Origin: Candidatus Nitrosocosmicus arcticus | GTDB lineage: Archaea; Thermoproteota; Nitrososphaeria; Nitrososphaerales; Nitrososphaeraceae | Assembly: GCF_007826885.1 (NCBI RefSeq) | Contig: NZ_ML675595.1 | Span: 1-32,147 of the forward strand | Length of the DNA stretch: 32,147 nucleotides | Direction of reading: 5' to 3' | Part shown: one piece after another, positions 1 through 8,030 of the stretch | How the letters are laid out: each line of letters opens with the position of its first letter | How positions within the stretch are numbered: the first letter of the stretch is position 1 | Translations under genes and position numbers: made by a program | The notes under the pieces: model-generated | The model's input: only the letters and a program-made list of their open reading frames with translations | Told to the model about the DNA's origin: nothing | Database searches by the model: none

Positions 1-1722
1 TACTTGAAATGATTTCTCCAAGGCGTTTGAATAATCATCAAATTGGTTGTTTCCCATGACCATTACTTGGCTTTCAATCTTAAAAACATCAAATGTCGAT
101 TTGTCAAGAGAACCTTTTGCTCTTTTAGCCAAAGATTTGAATACGCTCAATATTTTGGACTCGGGAGTAACATCACCCAGTGTGTAATAACCTTTCGTAT
201 TTCTCTTTCCTGATGTAGAATGAGTATCAGAAGTGCATATTTCAATGATCTTTAAATTTTCTGCCACAAGGGAGTCTACTATTTTTTCCCTTATTCCATT
301 TTTCATATTATTCGAATCTATCCAACATAGTGAATAGTCTACGTTATTGATTGAAATAATCAACAGTCCAAACTGACCGTGCCCTAAGTCTGGTTGTTTT
401 AACAAATCCTTATTCGTCTGTTCTTCTATTTGAAAACTATTGGCATATCCTACCTTGAAGGGAAATTGTTCTGATTCTCTCAGTTTAATCAGGTTATCCT
501 TACCTATTTTTATTAACAACTCGATATGTTCTTGTTCGATTTTATCCCCAAGTGAATTATGAGCGTCGATAATCAAAATTTGCTCAAAACCAATATGTTT
601 CGCATATATTTCAAGCTCTGTTTTGACATCAGGTGGTATGTCCTCCATCCCTGACGGAGACTTTGAAAACATGATTATTACATTTTTTCCAAGTGCAAAC
701 CCACTGCAATTACAATCCTTGTTGCGAATTGTAAGCGGAACTGAGCATTTATCACCTGCTTCTAAATGACTATGCTGATCTAATGACGTTAAATATTTTT
801 CAACCTCTTTTTTAGAAGGTATGTTTAAGGAGTGATCAGAGATGCTATGCATAACCATCGCAGAATTTGAATAAAATTTAAAAATATCGTATGGCAAATT
901 GCTGCCTCCTATTGGATTAAAAGGACCTGGATGGAGCTCGGGCAGTACAATAGAAATTTCCTTTTGATTCTCAGGTTTTAATTTTACTATTAGAGTGTTA
1001 ACCATTTTGGGGCTTGCTTTAGCTTCTGCAATCTTTTCCATTTCATCAGACTTATTCTCGGTCCAAGCAATAAGAAAAGCTTGCAATATCTTAAACGCGC
1101 TAGTAAAATTGGGTCTGCCGATTCTGTCGATAATAATAGTCCATAATACGCCTATGAATAAAATCACCGACCCGAAAACGTATACTGCAATGTTTGTATA
1201 AAATATGTGGTTAAAGTAAAAAAAAGAAAATAAAATAAAAATGATCAATGGCTGAATGAATGAAATTGGAACAGTCCTCTTTAACGATGCTCCGAACACC
1301 GACACGAAAATACCTATTCTTAGGCCTATGGCCATAAACATTCCTTGTAAAACGAAGTTGATGTTCAAACTATTGGTGTTAATAATAAATTCTGAAATAA
1401 ATCCACCAATTACGGTTAGAGTCCAAAGTAGGTTTGCAAATGCAGAGACATGCAAAACTTTGGAGAATCTGTTTAGAGGAGTCCCCCGCAAGGAAAGGTA
1501 GTCAAAAACAAGTGTGACTGAAAATACAGATGCAATAATTGGAAGACTTGTTAGAAAATCAGTAATGGAGTGTGGAGTAATTACGAAATTAATTAGTGCT
1601 ATATTTGTGATTAAACTTAAGATTGATATCAGAAAAGAAAATTTTTCTGATGAGGGATTTATATTTGTAAATAGCCATCTTTTATGAAGGCTGGAAACAC
1701 TATCAGATTCAAAATTACTCAT
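1..1722 (-). CDS. DUF2070 family archaeal membrane protein, 3' end cut by window edge
   Basis: I translated the reverse strand from the ATG at 1722 and found 574 codons without a stop to base 1, so the C-terminus is outside the window. The N-terminal third is hydrophobic with several membrane segments (about residues 27-230). The rest is a soluble domain with motifs I associate with DUF2070: ELHPGPFNPIGGSN (about 905-945), DAHNS (about 548-565), GHGQFG (about 372-390) and SDTHSTSG (about 212-235). The repeated His/Asp residues look like ligands of an enzyme active site, but I know of no established function. It starts 16 bp after the stop of the Sec61-beta gene, so the two are probably one transcript. 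A link to membrane or secretion biology is inference from that pairing. Confidence 0.85.
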   Translation of the reverse strand, partial: MSNFESDSVSSLHKRWLFTNINPSSEKFSFLISILSLITNIALINFVITPHSITDFLTSLPIIASVFSVTLVFDYLSLRGTPLNRFSKVLHVSAFANLLWTLTVIGGFISEFIINTNSLNINFVLQGMFMAIGLRIGIFVSVFGASLKRTVPISFIQPLIIFILFSFFYFNHIFYTNIAVYVFGSVILFIGVLWTIIIDRIGRPNFTSAFKILQAFLIAWTENKSDEMEKIAEAKASPKMVNTLIVKLKPENQKEISIVLPELHPGPFNPIGGSNLPYDIFKFYSNSAMVMHSISDHSLNIPSKKEVEKYLTSLDQHSHLEAGDKCSVPLTIRNKDCNCSGFALGKNVIIMFSKSPSGMEDIPPDVKTELEIYAKHIGFEQILIIDAHNSLGDKIEQEHIELLIKIGKDNLIKLRESEQFPFKVGYANSFQIEEQTNKDLLKQPDLGHGQFGLLIISINNVDYSLCWIDSNNMKNGIREKIVDSLVAENLKIIEICTSDTHSTSGKRNTKGYYTLGDVTPESKILSVFKSLAKRAKGSLDKSTFDVFKIESQVMVMGNNQFDDYSNALEKSFQV

Positions 1723-1738
1723 TAACAGTCAAAAAAAT

Positions 1739-1909
1739 TTAGACTGGAATCAAAATTTTTATTGCTATCGAAATGGCAATTAAAGCTCCTGCAATCCCTA
1801 GTATAATTTCAGGCTTTACCTTAACCCCTTTAGTTTCATCTTCAAAAAACCTTAATAGACCAGCACTTGATGCAGGTAAAGGTGCATTTTTCTTCGCCTT
1901 CTTACTCAT
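1739..1909 (-). CDS. Preprotein translocase subunit Sec61-beta (SecG-like), 56 aa
   Basis: The reverse strand reads MSKKAKKNAPLPASSAG near the start, then FFEDETKGVKVKP and one hydrophobic helix at about residues 35-55 ending in ILIPV. This is the archaeal Sec61-beta plan: a short basic cytosolic N-terminus with a Pro/Ala/Ser stretch, an amphipathic segment, and one C-terminal tail anchor. It is the small non-essential subunit of the SecYEG/Sec61 channel in the cytoplasmic membrane. The length of 56 residues is normal for the family. A TATA-like TTTTATTT lies around 1931-1939, about 26 bp upstream of the ATG, suggesting a leaderless message. DUF2070 follows 16 bp downstream. Confidence 0.9.
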   Translation of the reverse strand: MSKKAKKNAPLPASSAGLLRFFEDETKGVKVKPEIILGIAGALIAISIAIKILIPV

Positions 1910-1989
1910 ATTTAAAAATTCTTACAATGGAAATAAAAGCATTTCTGTATTAAAAAAATATGAAACAACGAATCAGATTCTAAATCATA

Positions 1990-1998
1990 TTTAAATGA
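1990..1998 (+). promoter_or_regulatory. TATA box of the TIGR00725-family gene
   Basis: The sequence ATATTTAAATG is centred near 1994-1995, almost exactly 26 bp before the TTG at 2021. This is the archaeal spacing from TATA box to transcription start and supports a leaderless message starting on the TTG codon. Confidence 0.5.
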
Positions 1999-2020
1999 CG
2001 GTCTTTTAATATTAACTAGT

Positions 2021-2536
2021 TTGAAACGAGCGCAAATCGGGGTTATAGGATATAATAGCGGCTCTCTTCCGATTAAATCAAAAACGCTTGATTTAGCCTA
2101 CGAGGTAGGGGGTATTATAGCGAAGAAAAATGCCATCTTGGTTTGCGGGGGGTTAGGAGGGGTAATGGAATACTCTTGTAAAGGCGCTAAAGACAATAAT
2201 GGTTTTACAATAGGGATAGTCCCACAAGAAGATTATTCAAGTGCTAACCAATACTGTGATGCAGTAATATGTACTGGGATCGGACTGTCTAGGGATTTTA
2301 TCGTGGCTTACTCCTCTGATGGTCTTATTTCAGTGGGAGGTGGGGTTGGTACATTAATTGAGCTTTGCGTTGGATATATAGTAAAAAAACCAATGGTATC
2401 AATTTCGGATAGTGGTGGAATTTCTGATGATTATGGGGGAAAATATTTAGATGAACGAAAGAGAATCTTGATCGAGAAAATAAAGTCTCCACTTGAGGCA
2501 GTAGAATACATACTAAAAAAAAATGGCCTACAGTAA
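2021..2536 (+). CDS. TIGR00725 family protein (SLOG/LOG-like Rossmann fold)
   Basis: The 171-residue product has the nucleotide-binding motifs of the SLOG superfamily (LOG, 'lysine decarboxylase-like', molybdenum-cofactor carrier proteins): GVIGYNSG near the N-terminus, VCGGLGGVMEYSCKGA at about residues 41-56, and SVGGGVGTLIEL at about 105-116. In the family the glycine loops bind a nucleotide or cofactor and the conserved Glu after GGGVGT is catalytic in LOG enzymes. The TIGR00725 subgroup itself has no firmly assigned reaction. The start is TTG; the TATA box 26 bp upstream supports it. It is divergent from the Sec61-beta gene and convergent with the dehydrogenase at 2616, so it is probably monocistronic. 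Confidence 0.8.
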   Translation: MKRAQIGVIGYNSGSLPIKSKTLDLAYEVGGIIAKKNAILVCGGLGGVMEYSCKGAKDNNGFTIGIVPQEDYSSANQYCDAVICTGIGLSRDFIVAYSSDGLISVGGGVGTLIELCVGYIVKKPMVSISDSGGISDDYGGKYLDERKRILIEKIKSPLEAVEYILKKNGLQ

Positions 2537-2615
2537 TGGTAGAATTTGTTGCCTTAAACCAGAATAATATTAAATAATTCAATATCATAAATCATCAAAA
2601 GTAAGTGGTATCATA

Positions 2616-3755
2616 CTATTTTATTGAATACAAATATTGATTCGGGTGATAAAAGGATCCGTATTTTGATTCCAATTCTAACAATTTATTCATGATGTTA
2701 TCTGGCCCATTCTTCTTAAAGAAATCAAAAATATCCATTTTAAGACCCATACCCAACTTCAATGCAATATTCAAATCCTCTATTGTGCAAACTTCATTAT
2801 CAATCAGCCAGGAGGCATTATTAGTTGCGACCCCTATTATTGAATATGGATCATATTTTGAAGCCTTTTCCGGAGTAAGATCTATCCTTTCATAATTGTC
2901 ACCCTTGTATTCATAAAAGCCTTTTCCTGTTTTTTGACCCAAGTCATGACTATCGTACAACTGCTTAATTCTTGGATGCAGCAAAAGGACCGCCTTGTCC
3001 CTCAAATTCATTTCATACGATGCTTTATAAACAACATCGAGGCCTGTATAATCGGCTAGTTCAAAAATTCCCATCGGAAATTCCAATTTGTATTTAACTG
3101 CAGAATCAATTACCTCCATAGAAACATTGTCTCTTTCCATCGAATAGAGTGCCTCATGTACCATTGGTATGAAGACTCTATTGACGATAAATCCAGATAC
3201 ATCCTTTTTACAAATTACGGGACGTTTGTTGATCTTATTAATATAATTTGTCACTTCTTCTGTTACTTTAGAATCTGTTCCAATGCCTGGAATCACTTCA
3301 ACCAATTTCATTAATTGAGGAGGATTAAAAAAATGAACACCAATGAATTTATCCGGACGGTCTGTTAGTTTGCTCAATTCCGTTATGGGTAACGTACTCG
3401 TATTTGATGCGAAGATAATGTTCTTTTCTGCCAAACTATTTAACTCTTGATATACTTTTTTCTTCAGATCAAAATCTTCTGGAACCGCTTCAATTATTAA
3501 ATCCGCACTCCCAATTGCTGTCTGAAGGTCGACCAGAGGGGTAATATTATTATAAAAAATATCAACTTCCTCTTTGGAAATCTTATTTTTTTCGGCAAAC
3601 TTTTGTAAAGACCATTTGACCTTCTCCATTGCCTTATCCAGGAATTTTTGTTCTATATCACGTAATACTACTTTATACCCTGCCATGGCCGAAACTTGAG
3701 CAATTCCATGACCCATTATTCCTGAACCCAAAACAGTTATATTTTTTATTGACAC
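2616..3755 (-). CDS. 3-hydroxyacyl-CoA (probably 3-hydroxybutyryl-CoA) dehydrogenase
   Basis: The 379-residue protein has the 3HCDH architecture. There is an N-terminal Rossmann domain with the dinucleotide motif LGSGIMGHGIAQ (residues 9-20), the SNTSTLPI segment with catalytic Ser near 120, and HFFNPPQLMKLVEVIPG with catalytic His141 and Glu153. C-terminal helical domains follow, the second at about residues 300-375. It oxidises (S)-3-hydroxyacyl-CoA with NAD+. In Thaumarchaeota this enzyme oxidises 3-hydroxybutyryl-CoA to acetoacetyl-CoA in the 3-hydroxypropionate/4-hydroxybutyrate carbon-fixation cycle; assigning that role here is by family. It is not fused to a crotonyl-CoA hydratase, unlike the crenarchaeal enzyme. 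The start codon is GTG, with a TATA-like GTTATATTTT about 27 bp upstream (3776-3785). Confidence 0.9.
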   Translation of the reverse strand: MSIKNITVLGSGIMGHGIAQVSAMAGYKVVLRDIEQKFLDKAMEKVKWSLQKFAEKNKISKEEVDIFYNNITPLVDLQTAIGSADLIIEAVPEDFDLKKKVYQELNSLAEKNIIFASNTSTLPITELSKLTDRPDKFIGVHFFNPPQLMKLVEVIPGIGTDSKVTEEVTNYINKINKRPVICKKDVSGFIVNRVFIPMVHEALYSMERDNVSMEVIDSAVKYKLEFPMGIFELADYTGLDVVYKASYEMNLRDKAVLLLHPRIKQLYDSHDLGQKTGKGFYEYKGDNYERIDLTPEKASKYDPYSIIGVATNNASWLIDNEVCTIEDLNIALKLGMGLKMDIFDFFKKNGPDNIMNKLLELESKYGSFYHPNQYLYSIK

Positions 3756-3811
3756 AATCAGCGATAAGCTACTATCAAAATATAACTTTTGTTTATTCTA
3801 GTTTACTCCAT

Positions 3812-5119
3812 CTAAAATTCATCTGTAATTCTAGTTTGTTTTGTTCCTTTTCTGATAATTTTACTGCTTTTCTTGCCAACTGCTTTATCCACCATTCTCA
3901 GAATATTGTTATCTCTAGTTTCTTTCGCATAAATCAAATATATCCATGCACTGTCCTTTTCTTCGGTTTTTCTGATGACCCTACCTATTCTTTGAGCAAT
4001 CTGATTAATGTTAGAAGTATTTGAAAGAATTATGGCTATCCTAACCTGGGGAATATCAAAACCTATCTCCAGAGTGTGGACGGATAGGAGCGGATAAAAA
4101 TCTTCCCCCCATTTTTCAAGGATCAATTTCCGATCTTTTGTTTTTATTTTTGAATGAATTATCTCAGATCTAATGTTTTTCTTGTCAAGGGTTTCCTGTA
4201 ACGTTATAATTGAATCAATAGTTTCACTGAAAACCATTATCTTTTCATTATTATGTTTTTCAATTATGGAAACGGCTTTTTCTAATTTATGTTTGGATGA
4301 ATTTAATAAATCCTTTCTTAATCTTACTTGGGTAAACCATTCCTTTGCGTACTTTGAACGCATTCCCCCCTGGTAAAGGATCTTTGAAATAACGCCTGGG
4401 TCATAAGCATTTAATTTGTAGGAAATATTTCTAATGGACTCGCTGGTTTTCTTGTAGATCTCTTTTTCTTCGTTTGTCAGGCTCACTTCCATAGAAACTA
4501 TTTCGGGTTTTGCTAATCTGCCGTCATCTACCGCTTCCTTGATGAGGTATTTCTTTACGGGTGGAATTATTTCAATAATTTCCTTGTACTTCGGGTCTAA
4601 CTCATTAATGGTAGCTGTTAGTCCCAATATCTTTCTTTTCGGATCAGCCGTTATTATTTTAAAAAGTTTCTTGAAAGAAAAGGCGGTGTTACTCAGTAAA
4701 TGAACTTCATCGAGGACGACCAATTTTGCATTTTCAATCAAAGGATGATTATTTATTGCACTTTGATATGTAGAAACAGTAATCTCCTTTTGATCTTTTC
4801 TCTCCCCATAATATGTTCCTACATATTCTTTTGAAATATTATATCTTAGGAGTCTGTTAACATTTTGTTCAATAAGTACAATTCGAGGAACGAGGAATAA
4901 AATATTAAAAGGACTAGTTATTTCTTTTTCGACACGCGCATTTCTCATGGCTTCTAAACATGCTCTCCTAGCGCTCTCGTATGCTATTTCCGTCTTACCA
5001 GTACCGGTCGAATAAATGATGGATCCTCGATAGCCGTTTTTAATCCAAGAATCAACTGCCGCTATTTGGTCTGGTTTTAACTCAAAGGGAAATTGGAGTG
5101 AGGAAATGGCAGGAGACAT
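3812..5119 (-). CDS. SF2 DEAD/DEAH-box helicase (COG1061/XPB-like)
   Basis: Counting from the ATG at 5119 the product has 435 residues. It has Walker A STGTGKT at 37-43, DEVH (motif II) at 137-140, LTAT (motif III) at 167-170, and motif VI QRIGRVIRK at about 376-384. These define a two-RecA-domain superfamily 2 helicase/translocase. The DEVH box and compact length resemble archaeal XPB/Rad25 and type-III-restriction-like helicases of COG1061; I cannot decide between DNA-repair helicase and another translocase. An upstream in-frame start exists at 5203, but it would add 28 low-quality residues. A TATA box at 5140-5147 lies about 25 bp before the ATG at 5119, so I prefer the shorter form. Confidence 0.85.
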   Translation of the reverse strand: MSPAISSLQFPFELKPDQIAAVDSWIKNGYRGSIIYSTGTGKTEIAYESARRACLEAMRNARVEKEITSPFNILFLVPRIVLIEQNVNRLLRYNISKEYVGTYYGERKDQKEITVSTYQSAINNHPLIENAKLVVLDEVHLLSNTAFSFKKLFKIITADPKRKILGLTATINELDPKYKEIIEIIPPVKKYLIKEAVDDGRLAKPEIVSMEVSLTNEEKEIYKKTSESIRNISYKLNAYDPGVISKILYQGGMRSKYAKEWFTQVRLRKDLLNSSKHKLEKAVSIIEKHNNEKIMVFSETIDSIITLQETLDKKNIRSEIIHSKIKTKDRKLILEKWGEDFYPLLSVHTLEIGFDIPQVRIAIILSNTSNINQIAQRIGRVIRKTEEKDSAWIYLIYAKETRDNNILRMVDKAVGKKSSKIIRKGTKQTRITDEF

Positions 5120-5458
5120 ATTATTATTTGTATATGTTTTTATATAATCCTTCCACAATAAAAATCGCATTAAATTCATTAAGCTCAATATTGAATAGAA
5201 CACGGGTTTTCAGAATTAAAGGTGGTTTTTCAATTATTTTGTGAATAAATATTCTTGCTAAAAGGGGTTCGAAAGTACACCTCCTGGAATTTTGAGGTAT
5301 TCCCGACATCCTATAATCAATTTCGAAATACTGTGGGATTTATTAAATCCTCTTCTATTTCAGATTCGGATGTAATCAACAATGATCACTAGTAGTTTAA
5401 AGAATCAATGGCTAGGGAAGGCTTAATAAGAGGAATTAGGTATATGAAGCAATAATAG
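5120..5458. other. Divergent intergenic region (helicase / aIF1)
   Basis: This gap of about 340 bp separates two divergent genes. It holds the helicase TATA box at 5140-5147 and a TATA-like CTTAATAAG near 5422-5430 that could drive aIF1 with a leader of a few bases. A 61-codon reverse frame at 5124-5309 has no family features and overlaps the helicase promoter. I see no RNA gene. Confidence 0.4.
5140..5147 (-). promoter_or_regulatory. TATA box of the SF2 helicase gene
   Basis: TTATATAA is centred about 25 bp upstream of the ATG at 5119 on the reverse strand. It falls inside the longer possible reading frame, which argues that the longer form is not made. Confidence 0.55.
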
Positions 5459-5767
5459 ATGGCTGTAATATGCAAGAAATGTGGCCTACCTGATGATTTA
5501 TGTGCATGCGGAGAGTTAGATAAAGAAGATACTCGAATTGTAGTAAGGTTGGAAACCCGACGATTTTCTAAGACAACAACCATGATTGAGGGCTTAGATC
5601 CAAAAATTAATGATATACATACAATTGTTAAAGAGCTTAAAAGCAGGTTGGCATGTGGCGGTACAGCAAAAGACGGTTTTATCCTTTTACAGGGTGATCA
5701 TAGAGATATTGTCAAAAATTATCTAGTAATAAAGGGCTTTAATGAAGCTTCTATAGAAATAATGTAG
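5459..5767 (+). CDS. Translation initiation factor aIF1 (SUI1 family)
   Basis: The 102-residue protein begins with a small cysteine cluster, CKKCGLPDDLCACG (residues 5-18), followed by the SUI1 domain. The domain includes RIVVRLETRRFSKTTTMIEGLD and the signature KSRLACGGTAKDGFILLQGDH (about 61-81). aIF1/eIF1 binds the small ribosomal subunit near the P site and monitors start-codon selection. The N-terminal Cys residues are the usual archaeal zinc-binding-like element. The ATG start follows a TATA-like CTTAATAAG by about 30 bp. The CPBP protease gene begins 24 bp after its stop and may be co-transcribed. Confidence 0.93.
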   Translation: MAVICKKCGLPDDLCACGELDKEDTRIVVRLETRRFSKTTTMIEGLDPKINDIHTIVKELKSRLACGGTAKDGFILLQGDHRDIVKNYLVIKGFNEASIEIM

Positions 5768-5791
5768 ATCTATAATTTTAAGAAAAGACTA

Positions 5792-6802
5792 TTGTTAAAT
5801 AAATCATCGTTTAATAAAGTTCTGAAATGGATAGACGATACACTTATCTTCATCGTTATCTTGGTAACGGCTTTCTCTTTTCTTATAGGTCTCTTTTTAG
5901 TATTTTTTACAAACCTTGGTGGTGAAGTTCATTGGTATAATGATATTCCTCTTGACTTTTTGATATTTGATATTTTTGGACTAAATTCAATATATTTCAA
6001 CTTAGGAATTACCTTCATGTTTTTTTGGACCGTTTACATGACATGTTATCTATTTTGTTTTTTAAAACCTTTTTCAATCCTTAATTTATCTTCAGTGAAA
6101 AAGCCGTTCCTAATGATTGGACTTGAAGCGATCAAAGTACAGCGTAATAACTATCTTGCAATAACTATTTCTTGGTTTTCAGGCTATTTTGTACTCTCAA
6201 TTTTGATTGATGTTATCCAACAGCTATTTGGTTTCAAGTTAGGGAACCCCTTAACTAATAACCCAATTTTATCCTTTTTTTATTTGTCTGCCGCCCCTTT
6301 GAACGAAGAGATATTCTTTAGGGTTCTCCTTTTAGGGATACCATTATTCCTGTTACTCATCCCAGTTGGTAAAGATTTATTCCTTTCAACACTTATTCAT
6401 CCATACAAAAATATTCGGTATAAAAAAGGAAAATACATAACTTTAGCAATAGCAATAATTATTGCATTGAATTCACTAGCTTTTGGATTATCCCATGTCA
6501 TATTTGGAGGTGGCTATGAAATCGGAAAAATAACTCAAGCTGGGCTGGGCGGCGTTATAATAGCTTGGCTTTATTATAGGTACAGCCTTTCTTCAGCTAT
6601 TACATTCCATTGGATTTCTAATTATGTATTTTTTGCGTATAGTATATTTGGATATTTTTTGTTCAAAACTCCTTGGAACGCCGAATCTGATAATCTATTC
6701 TTGGCTATCATATCAGTGGTTTTTATAATAATGGGTATAATATTTTTGTATAGGCTTTTCGAGCAACTAATTACAAAGTATTTGAAAAAATCAAAAATGT
6801 GA
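5792..6802 (+). CDS. CPBP-family intramembrane metalloprotease (CAAX protease/Abi)
   Basis: The 336-residue polytopic membrane protein has the three motifs of the CPBP (Rce1/Abi) family. They are NEEIFFR (about residues 171-177, the EExxxR motif), GLSHVIFGGG (about 232-241, conserved His), and ITFHWISNYVF (about 269-280, HxxxN/B). In Rce1 these acidic and His residues cut substrates inside the membrane; CPBP proteins have varied roles, and the substrate here is unknown. Membrane segments are visible at about 18-40, 70-95, 115-140, 180-200, 220-240, 255-275 and 305-325. The start is TTG. It ends 5 bp before the end of the convergent TFB gene. Confidence 0.85.
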   Translation: MLNKSSFNKVLKWIDDTLIFIVILVTAFSFLIGLFLVFFTNLGGEVHWYNDIPLDFLIFDIFGLNSIYFNLGITFMFFWTVYMTCYLFCFLKPFSILNLSSVKKPFLMIGLEAIKVQRNNYLAITISWFSGYFVLSILIDVIQQLFGFKLGNPLTNNPILSFFYLSAAPLNEEIFFRVLLLGIPLFLLLIPVGKDLFLSTLIHPYKNIRYKKGKYITLAIAIIIALNSLAFGLSHVIFGGGYEIGKITQAGLGGVIIAWLYYRYSLSSAITFHWISNYVFFAYSIFGYFLFKTPWNAESDNLFLAIISVVFIIMGIIFLYRLFEQLITKYLKKSKM

Positions 6803-6807
6803 TTTTT

Positions 6808-7722
6808 TCACAATTTCAAATGAGTTTTGAGTCCTTTATACCTATTTCGGATAGTAACTTCAGTGACACCGGCCGCTTCTGCAACATCTTTTTGAGTTTT
6901 ATTTTCACCATTCATTACACAAGCAACATACAGCGCTGCAGCTGCTAATCCCATCGGATCCTTACCCGCTGAAATCTTACCTTCTTCTGCCTTCTTTAGA
7001 ATTTCTAAAGCTTTTCTCTTGGTTTTTTCCGTGAGGCCAGCCTTGCTTGCTATTCTAGCTACACATTTTACTGGATCAACCACTGGCATTTTAAGATCCA
7101 ATTCTCTAATCAGTAACCGATAACACCTTGCAACGTCCTTCTTCTTTATGTTACTGGCATTTGCTACATCTTTCAAAGTTCTGGGCGTTTCTGTATCCCT
7201 ACATGCAGCATATAGTGCAGCTGCAACTAGTGCTGAGATAGATCTCCCTCTCACCAAACCCTTTTCTAAAGCCTTTCTATAAACATAAGCAGCTTTTTCA
7301 ATTACTGCATCACCAACTGCTAATTTATCCTTTAATCTGTCCAATTCACTGAATGCTTGCCTGAAATTCCTGTCAACAGGTTCATGGACTTGACTCCTAC
7401 TATCCCATGTCCTAAGCCTTTCGATGGTGCTTTTCATGGATGCAGAGAGTGGTTTACCAGATGCATCCTTATCCACTGGTCCAATAATCGTAGCTAAACC
7501 CATGTCATGCATAGCCAAAGATGTGGGTACTCCTGCTCTGCTCCTATCCTCATGTTCCTCCTTGGAAAAGGCTCTCCACTCTGGTCCAGTTTCTTCTATC
7601 CTTTCTGTAACTACAAAGCCACAGTTACCGCAAAACATTTCTCCAGTAGAATTGTCAGTAACCATTGGACCCTTGCCACACCGTGGACACTGGTCACCAA
7701 ACATAGAAATATCCTTTACCAA
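6808..7722 (-). CDS. tfb: Transcription initiation factor TFB (TFIIB homologue)
   Basis: The 304-residue protein has an N-terminal zinc ribbon with C12, C15, C31 and C34, then the B-finger/linker GPEWRAF and two cyclin-like repeats (about 110-200 and 205-300). TFB binds the TBP-TATA complex and recruits RNA polymerase. The listed start is TTG at 7722; an ATG seven codons in (7704), preceded by AAGGAT, is an alternative. A TATA box AGTTTATAAG at 7740-7749 would put the transcription start near 7718, between these two codons. I keep TTG because the family commonly carries a few residues before the zinc ribbon. A second TATA-like TTTATATC lies at about 7764-7772. Confidence 0.95.
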   Translation of the reverse strand: MVKDISMFGDQCPRCGKGPMVTDNSTGEMFCGNCGFVVTERIEETGPEWRAFSKEEHEDRSRAGVPTSLAMHDMGLATIIGPVDKDASGKPLSASMKSTIERLRTWDSRSQVHEPVDRNFRQAFSELDRLKDKLAVGDAVIEKAAYVYRKALEKGLVRGRSISALVAAALYAACRDTETPRTLKDVANASNIKKKDVARCYRLLIRELDLKMPVVDPVKCVARIASKAGLTEKTKRKALEILKKAEEGKISAGKDPMGLAAAALYVACVMNGENKTQKDVAEAAGVTEVTIRNRYKGLKTHLKL

Positions 7723-7739
7723 AAGATATCACCATAAAA

Positions 7740-7749
7740 CTTATAAACT
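7740..7749 (-). promoter_or_regulatory. TATA box of the TFB gene
   Basis: AGTTTATAAG on the reverse strand is centred about 22 bp from the TTG at 7722 and 40 bp from the ATG at 7704. A second TATA-like element lies about 24 bp further upstream. Confidence 0.45.
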
Positions 7750-7815
7750 AATTCCACATGTATTTATATCTTTCCTTACATATAAATATATCGGAATTTA
7801 TCAAATATAACTGCG

Positions 7816-7923
7816 TTAATACTTTGCTTTAGTTCTTTTCCTCCTCTCTACTTTGGCGTATTTTTTGCTCTCACTTCTTTTTGAACTGTAAGCATGCGTT
7901 CTTTTTTCACTTTTATTGCTCAT
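7816..7923 (-). CDS. Very small, highly basic hypothetical protein (35 aa)
   Basis: The reverse strand from ATG 7923 encodes 35 residues. About 40% are Lys or Arg, with Ser and Tyr and a central SSKRSESKKYAKVERRKR segment; there is no hydrophobic core. I do not recognise a family. Support for it being real is the promoter: ATTTATATAC at 7945-7954 is centred about 26 bp upstream, the leaderless spacing seen at neighbouring genes. The frame also fits neatly between TFB and the transporter operon. Such composition suggests RNA, DNA or ribosome binding, but that is inference. It is divergent from the solute-binding-protein gene. Confidence 0.55.
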   Translation of the reverse strand: MSNKSEKRTHAYSSKRSESKKYAKVERRKRTKAKY

Positions 7924-7944
7924 GGGTAAAAATAACAAGCGATT

Positions 7945-7954
7945 ATTTATATAC
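7945..7954 (-). promoter_or_regulatory. TATA box of the small basic protein gene
   Basis: The reverse-strand reading GTATATAAAT is centred near 7950, about 26 bp before the ATG at 7923. It is back to back with the forward TATA box of the transporter operon at 7998-8006. Confidence 0.5.
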
Positions 7955-7997
7955 TATAGTTTTTTCAAGGTAGAATGCCTGAAATTAAAATAATGAA

Positions 7998-8006
7998 TTT
8001 ATAATA
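7998..8006 (+). promoter_or_regulatory. TATA box of the transporter operon
   Basis: TTTATAATA is centred near 8002. A leaderless transcript would begin around 8028, between the possible TTG (8025) and ATG (8031) starts of the solute-binding protein. Confidence 0.5.
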
Positions 8007-8030
8007 CATTATTCCATCAATACTTTGTTC

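Noticed and set aside
5124-5309. 61-codon reverse frame upstream of the helicase
   Set aside because: It lacks protein-family features and overlaps the helicase promoter and start.
5250-5310. GGGGTTCGAA, similar to the T-loop of a tRNA
   Set aside because: No acceptor stem, anticodon arm or D arm can be formed around it on either strand.
7424-7810. 128-codon forward frame
   Set aside because: It is antisense to TFB, which has the intact zinc ribbon in the other strand.
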